A DNA stretch of 64,000 nt from Nemertoderma westbladi (GCA_032718475.1 JAUCBJ010001570.1:1-64000); one strand, 5' to 3'. Positions 11,491 through 23,016 are shown, counted from the first letter of the stretch. The notes: generated by a model from the sequence alone, not told the origin. Numbers and translations are program-made.

Positions 11491-13229
11491 CAATTAGTAT
11501 CATTTTTTCGTGTGTATGATCTTCCGACCACTTATATAATTGGATATCATTATGTAGAGAGTCTAAAAAGTCTTGAATACAGTTATTATCATTCGTCTTT
11601 GTAAAGGTTTTCAAATAAAATTTTGGTGGATCGATTAATTCACTACTAGGGACAACTAAATAACTTACGGCACACAGAATATGCTTCTGACTAAATTTAC
11701 TGTTGCAGACTGGCTCCAAAATAGATTCTATGTCAAAATATATTACAAACAATGCCAGTAGTGTCTAAATTTCTAAAGCTAATGTGAGTTCTTTTTTCAG
11801 ATGGTAGCTTCTCAACTTGACTCGAACCATGATAACAAGCAAGACGGTGACGTTCTAGAACATCCTTGCTGTAGAAATGAGTTTAACCCCCTTTCACAAT
11901 ATTTCCTACATCCAATATGCTTACCTCTTGTATTCATCAACCGATTCAGGTTAGTTATACAAACATAATGATTTTGTTTACATTTATTCTTATTTTTTAC
12001 AAGTAATATATTCAATAACTCTTTATCTGGCGTAATTTTTCTAAATGGTGCCTGTTTTAATATAGATACTCGATTGTTATCCCAGAGTAATAAATTGATT
12101 ATATATTTTGAAATTTGTTTTTCAAAAAGTTTAATCGCTAACTGCCATTCTGTTGGATAATCCATCATCATTATCATCATCATCATTATTATACATCGTT
12201 TATCCGATAGAGCCTTGGGTAAATCCATATATCCTTGACCTTTATATTCCAGTGACTAAGGCCCCCCTCACACGGAGCAACTTGTTTCTGAAACTTGTTG
12301 CTGGACTCCCTCACACACAGAAACAAGTTGCGGAAACAAGTTGCAGAAACTTGTTGCTGGAGTCCTCACACACAGAAACAAGTTTCGGAAACAAGTTGCA
12401 GCAACAAGTTTCTGTGTGTGAGGGGGTCCAGCAACAAGTTGCAGAAACAAGTTGCTCCGTGTGAGGGGGGCCTTAGACTTGGATTCGGCTACTTTAATTT
12501 CCACTCTTAATAAAGATTTAATGCGCCACCCTGAGCCTCGTGTGTTAAACATAGCTATTTTTTGCAATAAATTTTCTAGTACATACTCAAACCAAATATT
12601 GAAACTTTTATGAGAATCTACGGTATTAACTGCACCACCTGAAGAACTAAAATAGAGTTTCTAATTGCTCACCCTCCGAAAAATGTGATCGATAAATGAG
12701 TATATTCACACCTAGCCATGGTCTATGTACATTCATTTTGCTAAGTTTTCCTAATAATAACTTTTCAATATTAGGGAGAATTTTTACTATCGATGAATGA
12801 ATGTTGGGAAAATCTTCATCAGTTGGAAGATTGTAAACATAGATTTCTAAACGGTTATCGTGTGCGGCTCGTTCGACACTAAAAATTGATGGACCTTGAC
12901 CGGATTTCAGTCTTTTTCTAGATGCAACAGTATTGTTTTGGTTCCGTCGTGGTGGTCTAACATGATAATAACGTTAGTGACAGTCGTGACGTAAATAATT
13001 CTCATATGAATACTCTTTATTACAAGTAGATAAAGTCTTTTGATACACGCAAAACTTCATTTTCTCTACAACCTGTAGTTGATTCATGTCATTTACAAAT
13101 TTATTCGCGTGAAGTTGTAACATGACATTTAAAACAATAATAAACATTGAAATGTGACTTCAGGTGAGTTAAATAATTATGTTTAGAAATTTCACGTTCG
13201 CAAAATGGACATGTCAATAGTTTATCCAT
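11453..13229 (-). pseudogene. Protein-primed DNA polymerase (PolB) of the Polinton remnant, broken
   Basis: On the minus strand an ATG at 13229 begins a short peptide with a C2H2 finger (CPFCEREISKHNYLTHLKSH). Degraded coding continues with GSGWRI (about 12530), then YMDLPKALSDK (about 12230). Next comes a polymerase N-terminal pattern HYVCITNLNRLM with a following Cys cluster. The exonuclease I motif in FVIYFDIES lies at about 11740. Family knowledge places these in the N-terminal half of adintovirus/Polinton PolB; the polymerase palm is absent. Several frame changes are present, a MITE sits inside (12256-12476), and the 3' end collides with the integrase, so an internal deletion fused the two convergent genes. 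Confidence 0.7.
12256..12476. mobile_element. 221-bp palindromic MITE inserted in the PolB pseudogene
   Basis: The element starts CTAAGGCCCCCCTCACACGG and ends with the inverse, CCGTGTGAGGGGGGCCTTAG. Nearly all of it is built from inverted and direct copies of GGAAACAAGTTGC / CAACTTGTTTC, so it would fold into a long hairpin. It splits the polymerase remnant between the GSGW and LPKAL segments, so it arrived after or during Polinton decay. Flanks (AGTGA / ACTTG) give no certain target-site duplication; a TAA/TTA trinucleotide at the ends would suit a Harbinger-like origin but is not decisive. Confidence 0.8.
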
Positions 13230-13777
13230 ATCTTTATTATCCTAAAAACAATTTAAAATTAATATGAATATATTGTTGTTATATATAATCAAAAAATTCA
13301 TAAGCTACTCAACACAAATAAAATATAATATTTAAACTTTAATTGATTCAATATTTTCAGATTGAGCTAGATTGAATCAGTTGAGCTCTTTATATATATT
13401 TCAAGTTTCTACTTATACCAATCATAAATAACTGTTACATTGGAAACTAATATCATAAATAAAGTTGCTTTTACAACTGAATTCTTTATAATAAAATCAA
13501 GTCTAAACCAGGATGTACATAATGCGTTTTTATTTCATTGATAAAGTAGCCTTTACATGCTAATGTTTTATTATAATATCAGGTGTAAACTCATGCATTT
13601 ACATGCGAATGTTTTATACCTAATCCCATGCTCACATTAAATATAAACTATCACCAATATTTACTGAATAAAGTCACCTTTACATGCAAATACTTTATAA
13701 TAATCATGCTTTGTGTTAAAAGTTACCTTTACTAGTCAGTGTGAAACTGAAAAAAAAAGTCTCTAGTTAATAATAAA
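13230..13777. other. AT-rich spacer with degenerate 26-bp repeat
   Basis: No coding potential seen. A motif like CCTTTACATGCNAATGTTTTATAATA recurs about four times between 13550 and 13735 with substitutions. Confidence 0.6.
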
Positions 13778-14778
13778 TCAATCTGATACTGCTTTTACAT
13801 GTTCCTTGTTGTAATCTGCTACCACTTTGCTTGCTTTTGTAACTTTTCTTTTCTTTGTAGGTATAGATTCATTGTTGGGTTTGGAAGATGTTCGTGACGT
13901 AGATCTGCACTTTCTATCACTCGGTGTCTCTTCGATGTATGTCTTTGGATTAAATGTGGATGAAACTGCTTCTGGAAATGGAATATTAACCTTCCAAATT
14001 GGTTGATGTAGAATTGCGGAACCGTCTGCATCAGTTGATGAAACCTTTTCCATCATATTGTTGAGAAACTCTATATGTTGTATGTCTTTATCGTAATGTA
14101 ACTCCAAATATTTGCTTTCCTTGTCTGTAATAATTACTTTTTTTTCTTGTACATTTATTTTTACTTTAAGTCAGTCAGATAAAGCTTTACCGCTCGTATC
14201 TAGCTCTGGAAAGACACCTTCGTTACTAATTTCATAATTCCATTCATACCACAATGAATTTACTTCCGATGCTGTTAAGTTAAACCCATTATAATACCTA
14301 AGACCAATAGCGTCAGAATATCTAGCAGAAATCTCCCATAGTCCCATATAAGCCCCGCCTTTATATTTGCTTACAAAACCAACAAAAGATGGGTTGGTTA
14401 AATTAACAACAGAATACTGATTTATTATTTCGAGTGGTGGTATAGAAATTCTAATATTTTTGTCTTACTCTGAAGCAATAAATTAATGAGTGATTTGTTT
14501 AGAATTTGACATTTGCCTCGCTTCTGAAGATATACGTTTTCAGAAATATCGCAGATGGAAATATTTAAATTTCCTATTGTAAATTCTATATTAGGATAAA
14601 TATTGCCTCTTGAAACTCTAGACTCTAGAAGGTAGAGTGTATCCTGGTAAGAGAAGCACGTTGTTACATTGCTATCACTTGAGTGTAATATAAAGAACTT
14701 GCCATAAACAATACTACAGGTATATTTATTACATGTAAATTTCCAAGTATTGCTTGAACTTTTTTTAAGTAAATCCAT
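13778..14778 (-). pseudogene. Unknown Polinton-associated protein, one frameshift and one stop
   Basis: Minus-strand coding runs from ATG 14778 to a stop near 13778, about 330 codons. A frameshift at about 14430 and an in-frame TGA at 14173-14171 interrupt it. The N-terminal half (117 codons) includes FTIGNLNISICD and a following ILNKSLINLLLQSK. The second part includes KYKGGAYMGLWEISARY and GFNLTASEVNSLWYEW. The C-terminal part is basic, with PTKKRKVTKASK, a plausible nuclear signal. The paired strand-strand-helix patterns (short beta-like segment, then 'Lt..e...L') remind me of PC4-type ssDNA-binding domains in tandem. That is a weak fold guess; I do not recognise the family. Confidence 0.5.
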
Positions 14779-15309
14779 AATTAGAATGAAAACTATTTTG
14801 AAAAATAAAACTACAGAAATGATTATTAGAATGTAAAACTTCGGATTATATAGATTTATTGTAATAACATATGGTTGATTTATTACATCAGTGTGACTTG
14901 GAGAGTGGAATAGTAATAACGTGTAACAGATGCAATGTGTACGGTAAAATTGTACAATGCAATGCAATGCAATGGTAATGCTGGGCTATGGTTGACTCTG
15001 ATCCGAGAACGTATCTACATATACTACTCCCACTAAGTAGCCTACAATTAGTAAGTAAGTAAGTACAATTTACAAAGTACAGAAGTGCTTTTCCCCAATC
15101 GACCGACACTCCTTCTGACAATTAGGCCGTACCGACATACCTTTTGGCTATGGGAGAGTGTTAGCCAATGAGGTGAGCTTATTGAAGGACCAATATATAT
15201 TTTAATTAACAAGCCAGGGAAGCGGCACTTAAACAACAACTGGGCAGTAAAAGGTTAAAATATAGACAAAGAATAATTATGTAAAAAGTATTAAAAGCAC
15301 GAAAATTTA
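14779..15309. other. Spacer, no gene seen
   Basis: AT-rich sequence with short simple repeats (AATGC x4 near 14955; GTAA runs near 15050). Open frames on the minus strand here have no recognisable features. Confidence 0.5.
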
Positions 15310-16170
15310 GAATTCCTTGGTTACGTTACAACTGAGGATTGATCTTGGTTGCTAACTCAGTAAGGCTGCGCGAATTTCCTGGACAATCCAGCAAGTGTAG
15401 AAGAGGAGCCGCTCCACCGCACAACTTGCAATGGCAATCTGGGGAAATATCGTGGAAAACAGTAGATTGGCAGACTAGATGGTGAAAGCCGTGAATCGAG
15501 AAGCGTGCGATTATGTGTCTGGATTCAGATCTTGGCTCGGTCCAGTTCCTAAACTGTAGGAAATAATAGGTAGAATTTTAATGTTAAAATGCTTTATGGC
15601 TGTCGAAAGAGATAACAATCGTGGGTTCTTTATGGAATGAGTTACTGCTAGAGATTTAGTGAATACCTTAAGGATGTGATGGGAAAATGAAAAAGTAGGT
15701 TGAAAAACAACGCCTAGGTAGGTGTAAGAGTTTGTGATTTTGATGGGGTTGCCGTTGTACTTGAATGAATCTAATTTACTAAGCCGACCTTCGCGGCGAA
15801 ATTTCATTATTTCGGTCTTCAGGAGGTTCACCTGAAGTCCATTATTAGATGACCATTCCGCAATGGCGTCTAGGGCCGCCTGCAGCCCCTCTCTGGTGTC
15901 ACTAATGACAAGAAGATCGTCCGCAAACAGGAATATTATTACTGCCGAGGCTGCCGAGGCCGCTTGTTTGATTACATTAATAAGGTCCCAGATGTAGAGT
16001 ATAAAGAGTAAGGGACTAAGCGGATCACCTTGGGCAAGGCCCCTTATCTGGTGTATTAACTTCGATTTCCTGAGCCCATTGAAGGACCAATTAATTAGTA
16101 GCCCAGAAATACTTCCATATGCTGAAATGACACCCCAATTGGAAATATGCCACCGGTACACGGTTCAGTA
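15310..16170 (-). pseudogene. 5'-truncated non-LTR retrotransposon: reverse transcriptase end plus C-terminal zinc-binding motif
   Basis: A 216-codon minus-strand frame (16161-15511) contains the RT segments GLAQGDPLSPLLF and the catalytic FADDLL, then NGLQVNLLKTE and YTYLGVVF. All are typical of non-LTR RT domains 4-7. A frameshift near 15540 moves the reading into RSESRHIIARFSIHGFHHL and then the C-terminal Cys/His cluster CHCKLCGG...HLLDC (about 15435-15385), the zinc motif of jockey-like elements. The copy begins within RT (5' truncation, normal for LINEs). This family differs from those at 23199 and 52192. Confidence 0.85.
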
Positions 16171-16803
16171 ACTGTGTTATTGTAATGGAAATAAAGTAAT
16201 CTTAATTTGGCGACATAGTAAATGCAACAATGTTTACAGTTATATTAACACCTAATTCATTTTAATATTTATTTTCACCTGGTTGCATGTATGGTTATTA
16301 TTAAACGATATAACTGTTATCGTCTGTTTTCCCTACATTCAAAGTGTTTTCGCCCGTTTTTGACTGTTATTTCACGATCTAGTACTATCCGGTTGAAAAA
16401 CATGACGATTTTAAAAAAATATTGAGATTACAAATACATGTATTGAGATCATAAAAATATAGTTGGTGTTCTAAGAAAAATTTAGAAAGCTTGGCTTTTA
16501 GTGAAAGCCTGGTATTCTTCACATATCACCAGGCGGTTAACTTTAAAGTGAAATATAACAGCAGAAAGTCTGGTATACTTAACATGGGCCAACATGTCGG
16601 ACGTAGAAAAAAACATTTCGGCCGAAAAATTTATGCCGAAAATTGTGGCCGTAAAAAACCACCTTTCGGCCGAGAACGAAGAATTTCGGTCGAAAAATTT
16701 GATTATTTTTCATTAAAAAAAAACTCTTATAATCTCAATATTTTTTGTAATCTAGAAATTGTATTATTGAATGGGATTGATTGGCCCGTTAAGCCAAGAA
16801 ATA
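16171..16803. other. AT-rich spacer, no gene seen
   Basis: Contains several copies of TTTCGGCCGAAAAATT-type short inverted motifs (16610-16700). Open frames here are short and unsupported. Confidence 0.5.
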
Positions 16804-17265
16804 CCTGTTCACCACCATGGGTGATCTTCCACAGTATCCCTCCACTCTGTTTCCCAAAGGAATGCCTGTTCTCCACCATGGGTGATCTTCCACAGTAAAC
16901 CCTTCCACTCTGTTTCCTAAAGGAATGCCTGTTCACCACCATGGGTGATCTTCCACAGTAAACCCTTACACTCTGTTTCCTAAAAGGAATGCCTGTTCAC
17001 CACCATGGGTGATCTTCCACAGTAAACCCTTTCACTCTGTTTCCCAAAGGAACGCCTCTTCACCACCATGGGTGATCTTCCACAGTAAATCCTTCTACTC
17101 TGTTTCCTTAAGGAGTGCCTGTTCACCACTCTGGGTGATCTTCCACAGTAAACCCTTCCACTCTGTTTCCTAAAGGAACGCCTATTCACCACCATGTGTG
17201 ATCTTCCACAGTAAACCCTTCCACTATCTGTTTCCCAAAGGAACGCCTGTTCACCACCATGGAAC
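16804..17265. repeat. 60-63-bp minisatellite, about 7.5 copies
   Basis: Unit core: CACCACCATGGGTGATCTTC, then CACAGTAAACCC, TTCCACTCTGTTTCC and (C/T)AAAGGAACGCCTGTT. Copies differ by a few substitutions and 1-3-bp indels. The 71-codon open frames on the minus strand are repeat translations, not genes. Confidence 0.95.
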
Positions 17266-18530
17266 CAGGGCTTCCTAATTGGAAGCCTAGGAATATCACC
17301 ACTAGACTAAGCTGCTGCAATAATACAATTAATTGTATTAGTTAAGCCTATTGTAATCTCAATTTGTAAATCTCAATATACATTTACTACTGTATTTGTA
17401 TTCTCACTTATACACTATAGGCCTACAGTACTATCAATATAAGCTATGTCTAATCTCAATACAGTTCAGTTCGCCTTTCACCAACCACTTCCGCCCCTTC
17501 ATAGATCCCTTTATAACCGTTATGCCAGTGCGTGTTCGGTATGCCTGCCTATTATTATCATTACTGTATTGCTTCAGTCAGTATTTACCTACCTGTATTG
17601 CTGTAGGCCTATTGTGAATTGCAGTATTGCTGTATTGAACTGAACTGTTGAACTGTATTACTGTTGTATTGCTGTATTGAACTGTATTACTGTTGTATTG
17701 CTGTATTGAGCTGTATTACTGTCGTATTGCATATTGTTGTATTGCTTGACTATTCGATGTAAGATGTTGATATCAGTGAAAGTGGATTATTAATACCATG
17801 CAGCCATAAACAACATAGGCTACACATGACTGCATGACAGCATGATACCAGCATACTGACAAAGGTAAGTCTATCTGTGTACCGGTAGGTCAATACCGGT
17901 AGCTCACAGTCAGACAGTTATCCTCACCGCTCACCTCACCTCTGGCAGTCTGGTATTTTCGTATCCCAGCAGCTACCAGGCAGCCAGGCTACAGACTGAC
18001 AGAGCTAGGCCTAGCAGCCTAGGCATGTCAGCATGTAGGCTACTATGCCCTATCTGCCTATGTTATTGTTACGAAAATAATTAATAACAGCTGATTACCG
18101 GTCTGCCGGTGTAGCAGAAAATTTCCACCCCGGTCCCCGGGCACCCCCCTAAAAATTCACCTCCCGCTCCCCTCCCGGTACAGCGGTCTGGCGGTAGGCA
18201 GTAGGCCTATAAATTCCCTAGCGGGTCCTACGGACAGACGAATTACCCAAAAAAACACAATACAGCAATATTAGGTGTTAGGCCTACCCAAAAAACTAGG
18301 CCTACCCAAAAGACAAAAAAATTATTCATAATCAATCAACAATGCAGCAATGTATCTACTATAATTATTTATGGTTAACTGTAAGTCGAAGAGTTTCACT
18401 TTTCAGTTTTCGATTTTCACTTTTTTCAAAATATTACATTTTGTTCATTTGAAAATTCATTTAATGACCTACTGCCACCGGTAAGCCTACCCAGACTGCC
18501 AGACAGCATACACATACAGTCCTGCAGTCG
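17266..18530. other. Non-coding region with short repeats
   Basis: 17640-17740 holds about three copies of a motif around CTGTATTACTGTTGTATTG. 17860-18240 is rich in TAGGCCTA and ACCGGTA words, which recur across the window. No gene supported. Confidence 0.5.
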
Positions 18531-18830
18531 GTGAGACTTGAGTCCAAAATTGGACTTCGACGCCAGTTCAAGTCCAAAATGGGACTTCTGTGAGTCCAAT
18601 ATTGAACTTCAAATCAGCCAATTCAGCAATTGTTCCAGGGCCTTGGGTACCGGTAATTGGATCGGGTGGGATTTTTTTTTATATCGAAAGTATATCAAAA
18701 AATAAGAGTTTTGAACAGGGGGACCCGAAATTCACCAGGCGTTTGGAACTTTTTTATAATGCTTGGAATTTTTACAAAAGTCCAATATTGGACTTCAAGT
18801 CCAATTTTGGACTTTAGGTAGGACAGTAGG
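18531..18830. repeat. Cluster of AGTCCAAAATTGGACT palindromes
   Basis: The palindromic word AGTCCAA(A/T)(A/T)TTGGACT and half-copies occur at about 18540-18611 and 18779-18815, flanking a 170-bp spacer; consistent with the ends of a small degraded foldback element. Confidence 0.5.
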
Positions 18831-19043
18831 ACATTGAGAATCAAACTTAAAGGTACACGAAGTGAAGATGAAGCATGACAGATGACAGATGAGAGACAGC
18901 TATTAAGTTATGGAAAGTTACCTTTGCAGCTCTGTATGTATCTTCAGCGTATTGTACTTAGAATATAATGGTACATTCTTGCATTCTAGGTGCTTTACTT
19001 TTCAGCTTTTAGCATATTGTTTACATTCATGTTATGCAGGTGA

Positions 19044-19629
19044 CAGACCGAGCGTAATCAGGATCGAATGTAACTTAGTTTTTACGAATCGAACGTAACC
19101 TCAATTATGTTACATTGGATCCTATAACTATGTTAGGGAATGTTACATTCGATCTACAAATTACTAAGCTCGAATGTAACATTGCCATTTATTTCAGTTG
19201 TGTTTTGATTTCAGGAGTTAACCGATGAAATGCTTCGTTTATTTACAGGTAGAAACAGTTTGGTGTTGGTGAGTACAAAACAAAGACCCAAGACCCAATT
19301 ACGTAACCTGCATAATCTTGTAACATGTGTTAACTTTCGTTCATTGTTTTGGTTCCCCCAACACGCCTCTGTAACCTGCTCCTTTCAGCCTTTAAATAAA
19401 AGTAACCTGCAGAATCTTGTAACATGTGTTAACTTTCGTTTATTGTTTTGGTTCCCCCAAAACACCTCTGTAACGGTAACCTGCTCCTTTAAATCTGTAA
19501 ATGGCAATGTTACATTCGGGTAATTTGTAGATCGAATGTAACATAGTTATAGGATCCAATGTAACATAATTGAGGTTACGTTCGATACGTAATAACTATG
19601 TTACATTCGATCCTGATTACGTTCGGTCA
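19044..19629. mobile_element. Foldback/MITE element with about 140-bp terminal inverted repeats
   Basis: The left arm (about 19044-19190) begins GACCGAGCGTAATCAGGATC and includes ATCGAACGTAACCTCAATTA and TACATTGGATCCTATAACTA. The right arm (19499-19629) is its near-exact inverse and ends GATTACGTTCGGTC. Between them are two direct copies of an 85-bp module (19300-19385, 19403-19490) with the core ATTGTTTTGGTTCCCCCAA and TAACCTGCTCCTTT. No open frame is present, so it would be non-autonomous. I could not identify a target-site duplication. Confidence 0.8.
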
Positions 19630-20159
19630 TGTATCCCACACTGCACACCACCTCCTATTTTCTACACATTTTTTAATACCGATATTTTTCCATTTCACCT
19701 AGAGCAAAATTTCATCAGCATTCCAAATCTGAAGTCTGTTTGTTCATAGCTTGTTCCGGTATCGAGACATCGGCCTATAAGACTACTCTAGAGTACTGTA
19801 GTTAGTAGTAGTCAGTAGTACCGTCCGTAGAACCTTATAGTTGTACAGTACAGGACAGTTAGACAGTAATGTTACTTATAGGCCTGCCTGTCCTGCATTC
19901 AGTCGCTCCGTAGTCTGTCTATCAGTCTGTATGCTGAATTTCTATGGAATTATTTAGTTGCGAGGGCTGTCCCGTCCACTGCACCTTTGAGTGCATGATG
20001 GAAGTAAGATTGGACGATATAAAGAAGGTTTCATCGGAAGATGTGTGGTCTTGGTGGTGCCGACCCCGACATGGTATGGTTCCTGAGGAAACATCGGAAT
20101 GTGGAATGCAGCTATTGCCACAAGCCTATGATAGATAACTGCAACTCTTGATTCGAAGT
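19630..20159. other. Non-coding, no gene supported
   Basis: A 64-codon plus-strand frame (19944-20138) has no recognisable motif and is probably chance. Confidence 0.4.
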
Positions 20160-20480
20160 CGAAACAACGACCAGGGTCTCAGATTGTATATTGGCGCTGC
20201 TCTACGAGACCATGTAGGATGTAGGAAGGGTTACCATCCAGCGAAATAGTCGGAGTCTGGTGCATTCCTCGGACTGGGCGGGAAACTGGTCCACCAGACG
20301 TCCATTGGACTGCAAAGCCTCGTCCATTGCATTGCAATGTCCTGCAAAGCGGAGGCGGCTTTGTTCTAATGTCAAGCTTGAGGCAGTGGGGAACCAATGA
20401 GACACCTCCAGCTGCAATGTTATATAGTCTCGGTTGGAGATGTGTGCATTGTACTTGATACAGTGAATCCGGCGTTTCTA
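20160..20480 (-). pseudogene. Non-LTR retrotransposon fragment (family B), RT C-terminal region
   Basis: Minus-strand peptide fragments SLTLEQSRLRFAGHC match the longer copy at 52192-52614 (SLTLEQNRLRFAGHC). The nucleotide sequences align over about 130 bp (20330-20480 with 52430-52560). Frames are broken. Confidence 0.7.
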
Positions 20481-21800
20481 ACCAAAACTATTTGTCAATA
20501 AACATTAATTCAATAACATAGGTTACAGTAGTCTTATTTTTGCAATACCACAGGTACGGGTATGAATGAACTATACAGCTATAATTCAACTACCGCTACA
20601 GCGGTATACACCGCTATGGCTATCGCAAAGCCATACCACTACCGCAAAAAGTAACTAACTGTACGTGTACGATCCCTGCTTATCTACTTATATTAATTAA
20701 TTTGATCATTAAACAGTTAAAATAATATTGCATTGTAATTATGTAATATATTGTATGTTCCTTTTTATTGTTAGTTATTTAATTCATTAATTAGGCAATG
20801 TAGATAATTTTAGAAATGTTATAGATCGCAATTTATGTTGCAAGTAGCCCCGTTTTACGGTACCGGTATAGACCTACTATTAATTTAAATACAACACCGA
20901 TAGTAGAGTATTATTGTACCCAGAAGTCTCATCCCAAAAGACCAGGTTTTAGCAGCACATTGAATAATGTGTAGGCCGAAGGGATATTGTGTACCTGTTG
21001 TGTGTGCTCCTATCACCCTATATTATTGTATTATCGATGCTATCATGGCGGTCAGATGTACGTACATGGCCAGGCCAGTGCAGTGCAACGAGGTTGGTAA
21101 TGGGCGCGAGTGCTGTACTGAATCAGTACTGTACTGAATCATCATAAACGACCAGTGATACGTTAAACACCGGGCTCAAGGCGAAATAATCTCTCTCTCT
21201 CTCTTGGCTGTTACATGGAAGGCAATGAAGGGAAGGCTATACAGCAACAGCTATATGGAGAAATCGATGTTAAATAAACTAATGACCAGTCCGACCTCGT
21301 TATTTGAAATGTGTTTTTCATTTCTATTTGTATTGGAAGCAATACACCGGGAGTGAGAATACAGTATGGAAATTTAACCGGGGGGGGGGGGGGGGGGGAT
21401 TGCATGAGGAGTAAAAGTTATCTGTTACACACCGGTACTCCAAATTCCAAAAATAAAACTGTAAACTGTTCTATTGACTTTAATTTTCTGATTTTGTTAG
21501 AATATCGCTGTTGTGCTACTGTAACCTCATCCTTTCCCTTCAATGGGAAAACAAAATTTTGTAGTACACACTGCTGCACTGACACAGTGGAAGTCTAAAA
21601 CTGCTTCTGGATACTAACACCAGTCAATTGAAATTCGTATAATTTCGACAAACAGACTTATGATACTACAATTATCAACGTAGCGGCCGTTTGCCTATCG
21701 ATAGCGAGCTGGCTTAAATAAATCTATCTATATCCAATGGTTTTTTCCGGAGAGTCTGAAACTTTCTCATTTCATTCATTCCATTTAAAAATGGTAGTCC
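20481..21800. other. Non-coding region with poly-G and a dispersed-repeat copy
   Basis: 20585-20650 has inverted TACCGC/GCGGTA words. 21197-21206 is a CT microsatellite. 21380-21398 is 19 G in a row. 21447-21535 is a copy of the dispersed 'AAAATAAAACTGTAACCTG' repeat discussed in the findings. Open frames are unsupported. Confidence 0.5.
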
Positions 21801-21805
21801 CACAT

Positions 21806-22023
21806 AAAATTGCTGAAAAATTCTGATACAACAGTACCTTATTACTTTAATAATATTAAAATAATAAGGTACTGTTGTTCCAGAATTTTTCATCAATGAC
21901 GTATCGTCGGCAAACAGGTAGTTATGAAAGATGTACCTGACGGCAGGTCGACATATTATGTCGACCTGCCGTCAGGTAAGTCTTTCATAACTACCTGTTT
22001 GCTGACGATACGTCATTGATGTG
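21806..22023. repeat. Two adjacent large hairpins (inverted repeats)
   Basis: First hairpin, about 21815-21893: 38-bp arms, GAAAAATTCTGATACAACAG paired with its inverse, two mismatches, nearly no loop. Second hairpin, about 21891-22023: arms of about 65 bp, CATCAATGACGTATCGTCGG ... GGCAGGTCGACATA, with three mismatches and a 2-bp centre. The two share the ATCA border. Neither has an open frame. Confidence 0.9.
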
Positions 22024-22029
22024 CTTCTG

Positions 22030-22716
22030 CGACAATTGTCGGAAACTCACAATCGGTAAATACTAGAGTGAAATAGTTAAAATTTCTGGTAACACATCGA
22101 AAAAAAACGGATTAAAATCAATGAGACGGGAGAACCAGTCCAGTCGCCCTCTAGCGGCAGACTGGAGAACTACAGGTATTATATCTACATTTTATATGAG
22201 ATATTGCATTAAATTTAATTCTATTTGTTACCTTGATTTTGCAGTTGTATATAATTGATATTTTGGATCTCCAATATTGTGTCAATTGCATACCGCTATC
22301 TATTTGCGTTAAAGTTCAACCTGCAATCGGAATGCGCATTTAGCCCAGAATCGCAATGAAGTTTAATTTCCTCCCCGTCGCAAACTAAATATCATCGCTG
22401 GCAATCAAAACATTTTATTATAATTACAGGTTAGCTGAGACTATATATAATATATATTATATGTAGGTAATAGATATAGACTTTAGATACGTTTACGGTA
22501 CGCCAGCAGGCTAGATTTTTAGGTTTTATTAAGGCCCGTAATCCCAATCCCGACCCAACTAGGCCTCTGTTATGTATGTATATTGTATAGTTATAAATTG
22601 CATTTATAAAACTATTATATCGTGGCCATAGAGCAAGAACAACACACACCTAAAACTCGTTTTGAAGAAAAAGCCAAAAAATTATTTAATTTGCGTCAGT
22701 ATGAGAACATTACATA
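22030..22716. other. AT-rich non-coding, no gene seen
   Basis: A GCCGCTAGAGGGCG word (reverse strand, 22145-22158) resembles a CTCF core. TA-rich palindromic sequence at 22440-22462. Open frames are unsupported. Confidence 0.4.
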
Positions 22717-22787
22717 GGCGTTCATAAAGTATGTCACGCACTAGGGGGGGGGGGGTTAGAGCTTGCGTGACATACTTTATGAACGCC
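22717..22787. repeat. 71-bp inverted repeat enclosing a poly-G tract
   Basis: GGCGTTCATAAAGTATGTCA CGC on the left and its inverse GCGTGACATACTTTATGAACGCC on the right enclose CACTA, 12 G and TTAGAGCTT. Looks like a very short MITE whose centre became a G homopolymer. Confidence 0.8.
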
Positions 22788-23016
22788 CACATATGAAAAT
22801 TAACATTACTCCATATCTCTGCGGGTTGTTTATACCTCCCAGATTTAGTCGCAAGAGATATAACAATTTCCATGGCTTGGTTTGTGTGATACGGGTTGTT
22901 TCACTTAAACGTTGTGTGGGTTGTTCTGATTCTCCTATTATCTCAATATTCTCCATATCTTCCAAATAAACCAGTATACAACTCTAGGATTTCAACATGA
23001 TGCATTCATCCAACGA

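Larger units (their letters stand above)
9546..14778. mobile_element. Polinton/Maverick (adintovirus-like) element remnant
   Basis: Five adjacent degraded genes have the content of a Polinton. Rightward are a FtsK/HerA-type packaging ATPase, a small basic-hydrophobic core-like protein and a retroviral-type integrase. Leftward are a protein-primed family B DNA polymerase and an unknown protein. Between the core-like gene and the integrase (about 10690-10800) a short plus-strand peptide around LYLVSSKPLATVLK may be a further viral gene remnant. Every gene has frameshifts, stops or truncation, and I found no capsid genes, so the copy is dead and internally deleted. Terminal inverted repeats were not found; the 32-bp satellite stops 160 bp before the ATPase. 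Assignment rests on family knowledge of Polintons; the domain motifs are visible in the sequence. Confidence 0.85.

Noticed and set aside
12268-12567. Protein-coding ORFs on both strands of the MITE
   Set aside because: The similar peptides on both strands come from the palindrome.
19944-20138. 64-codon Cys-rich ORF
   Set aside because: Short, no motif match, no supporting context.
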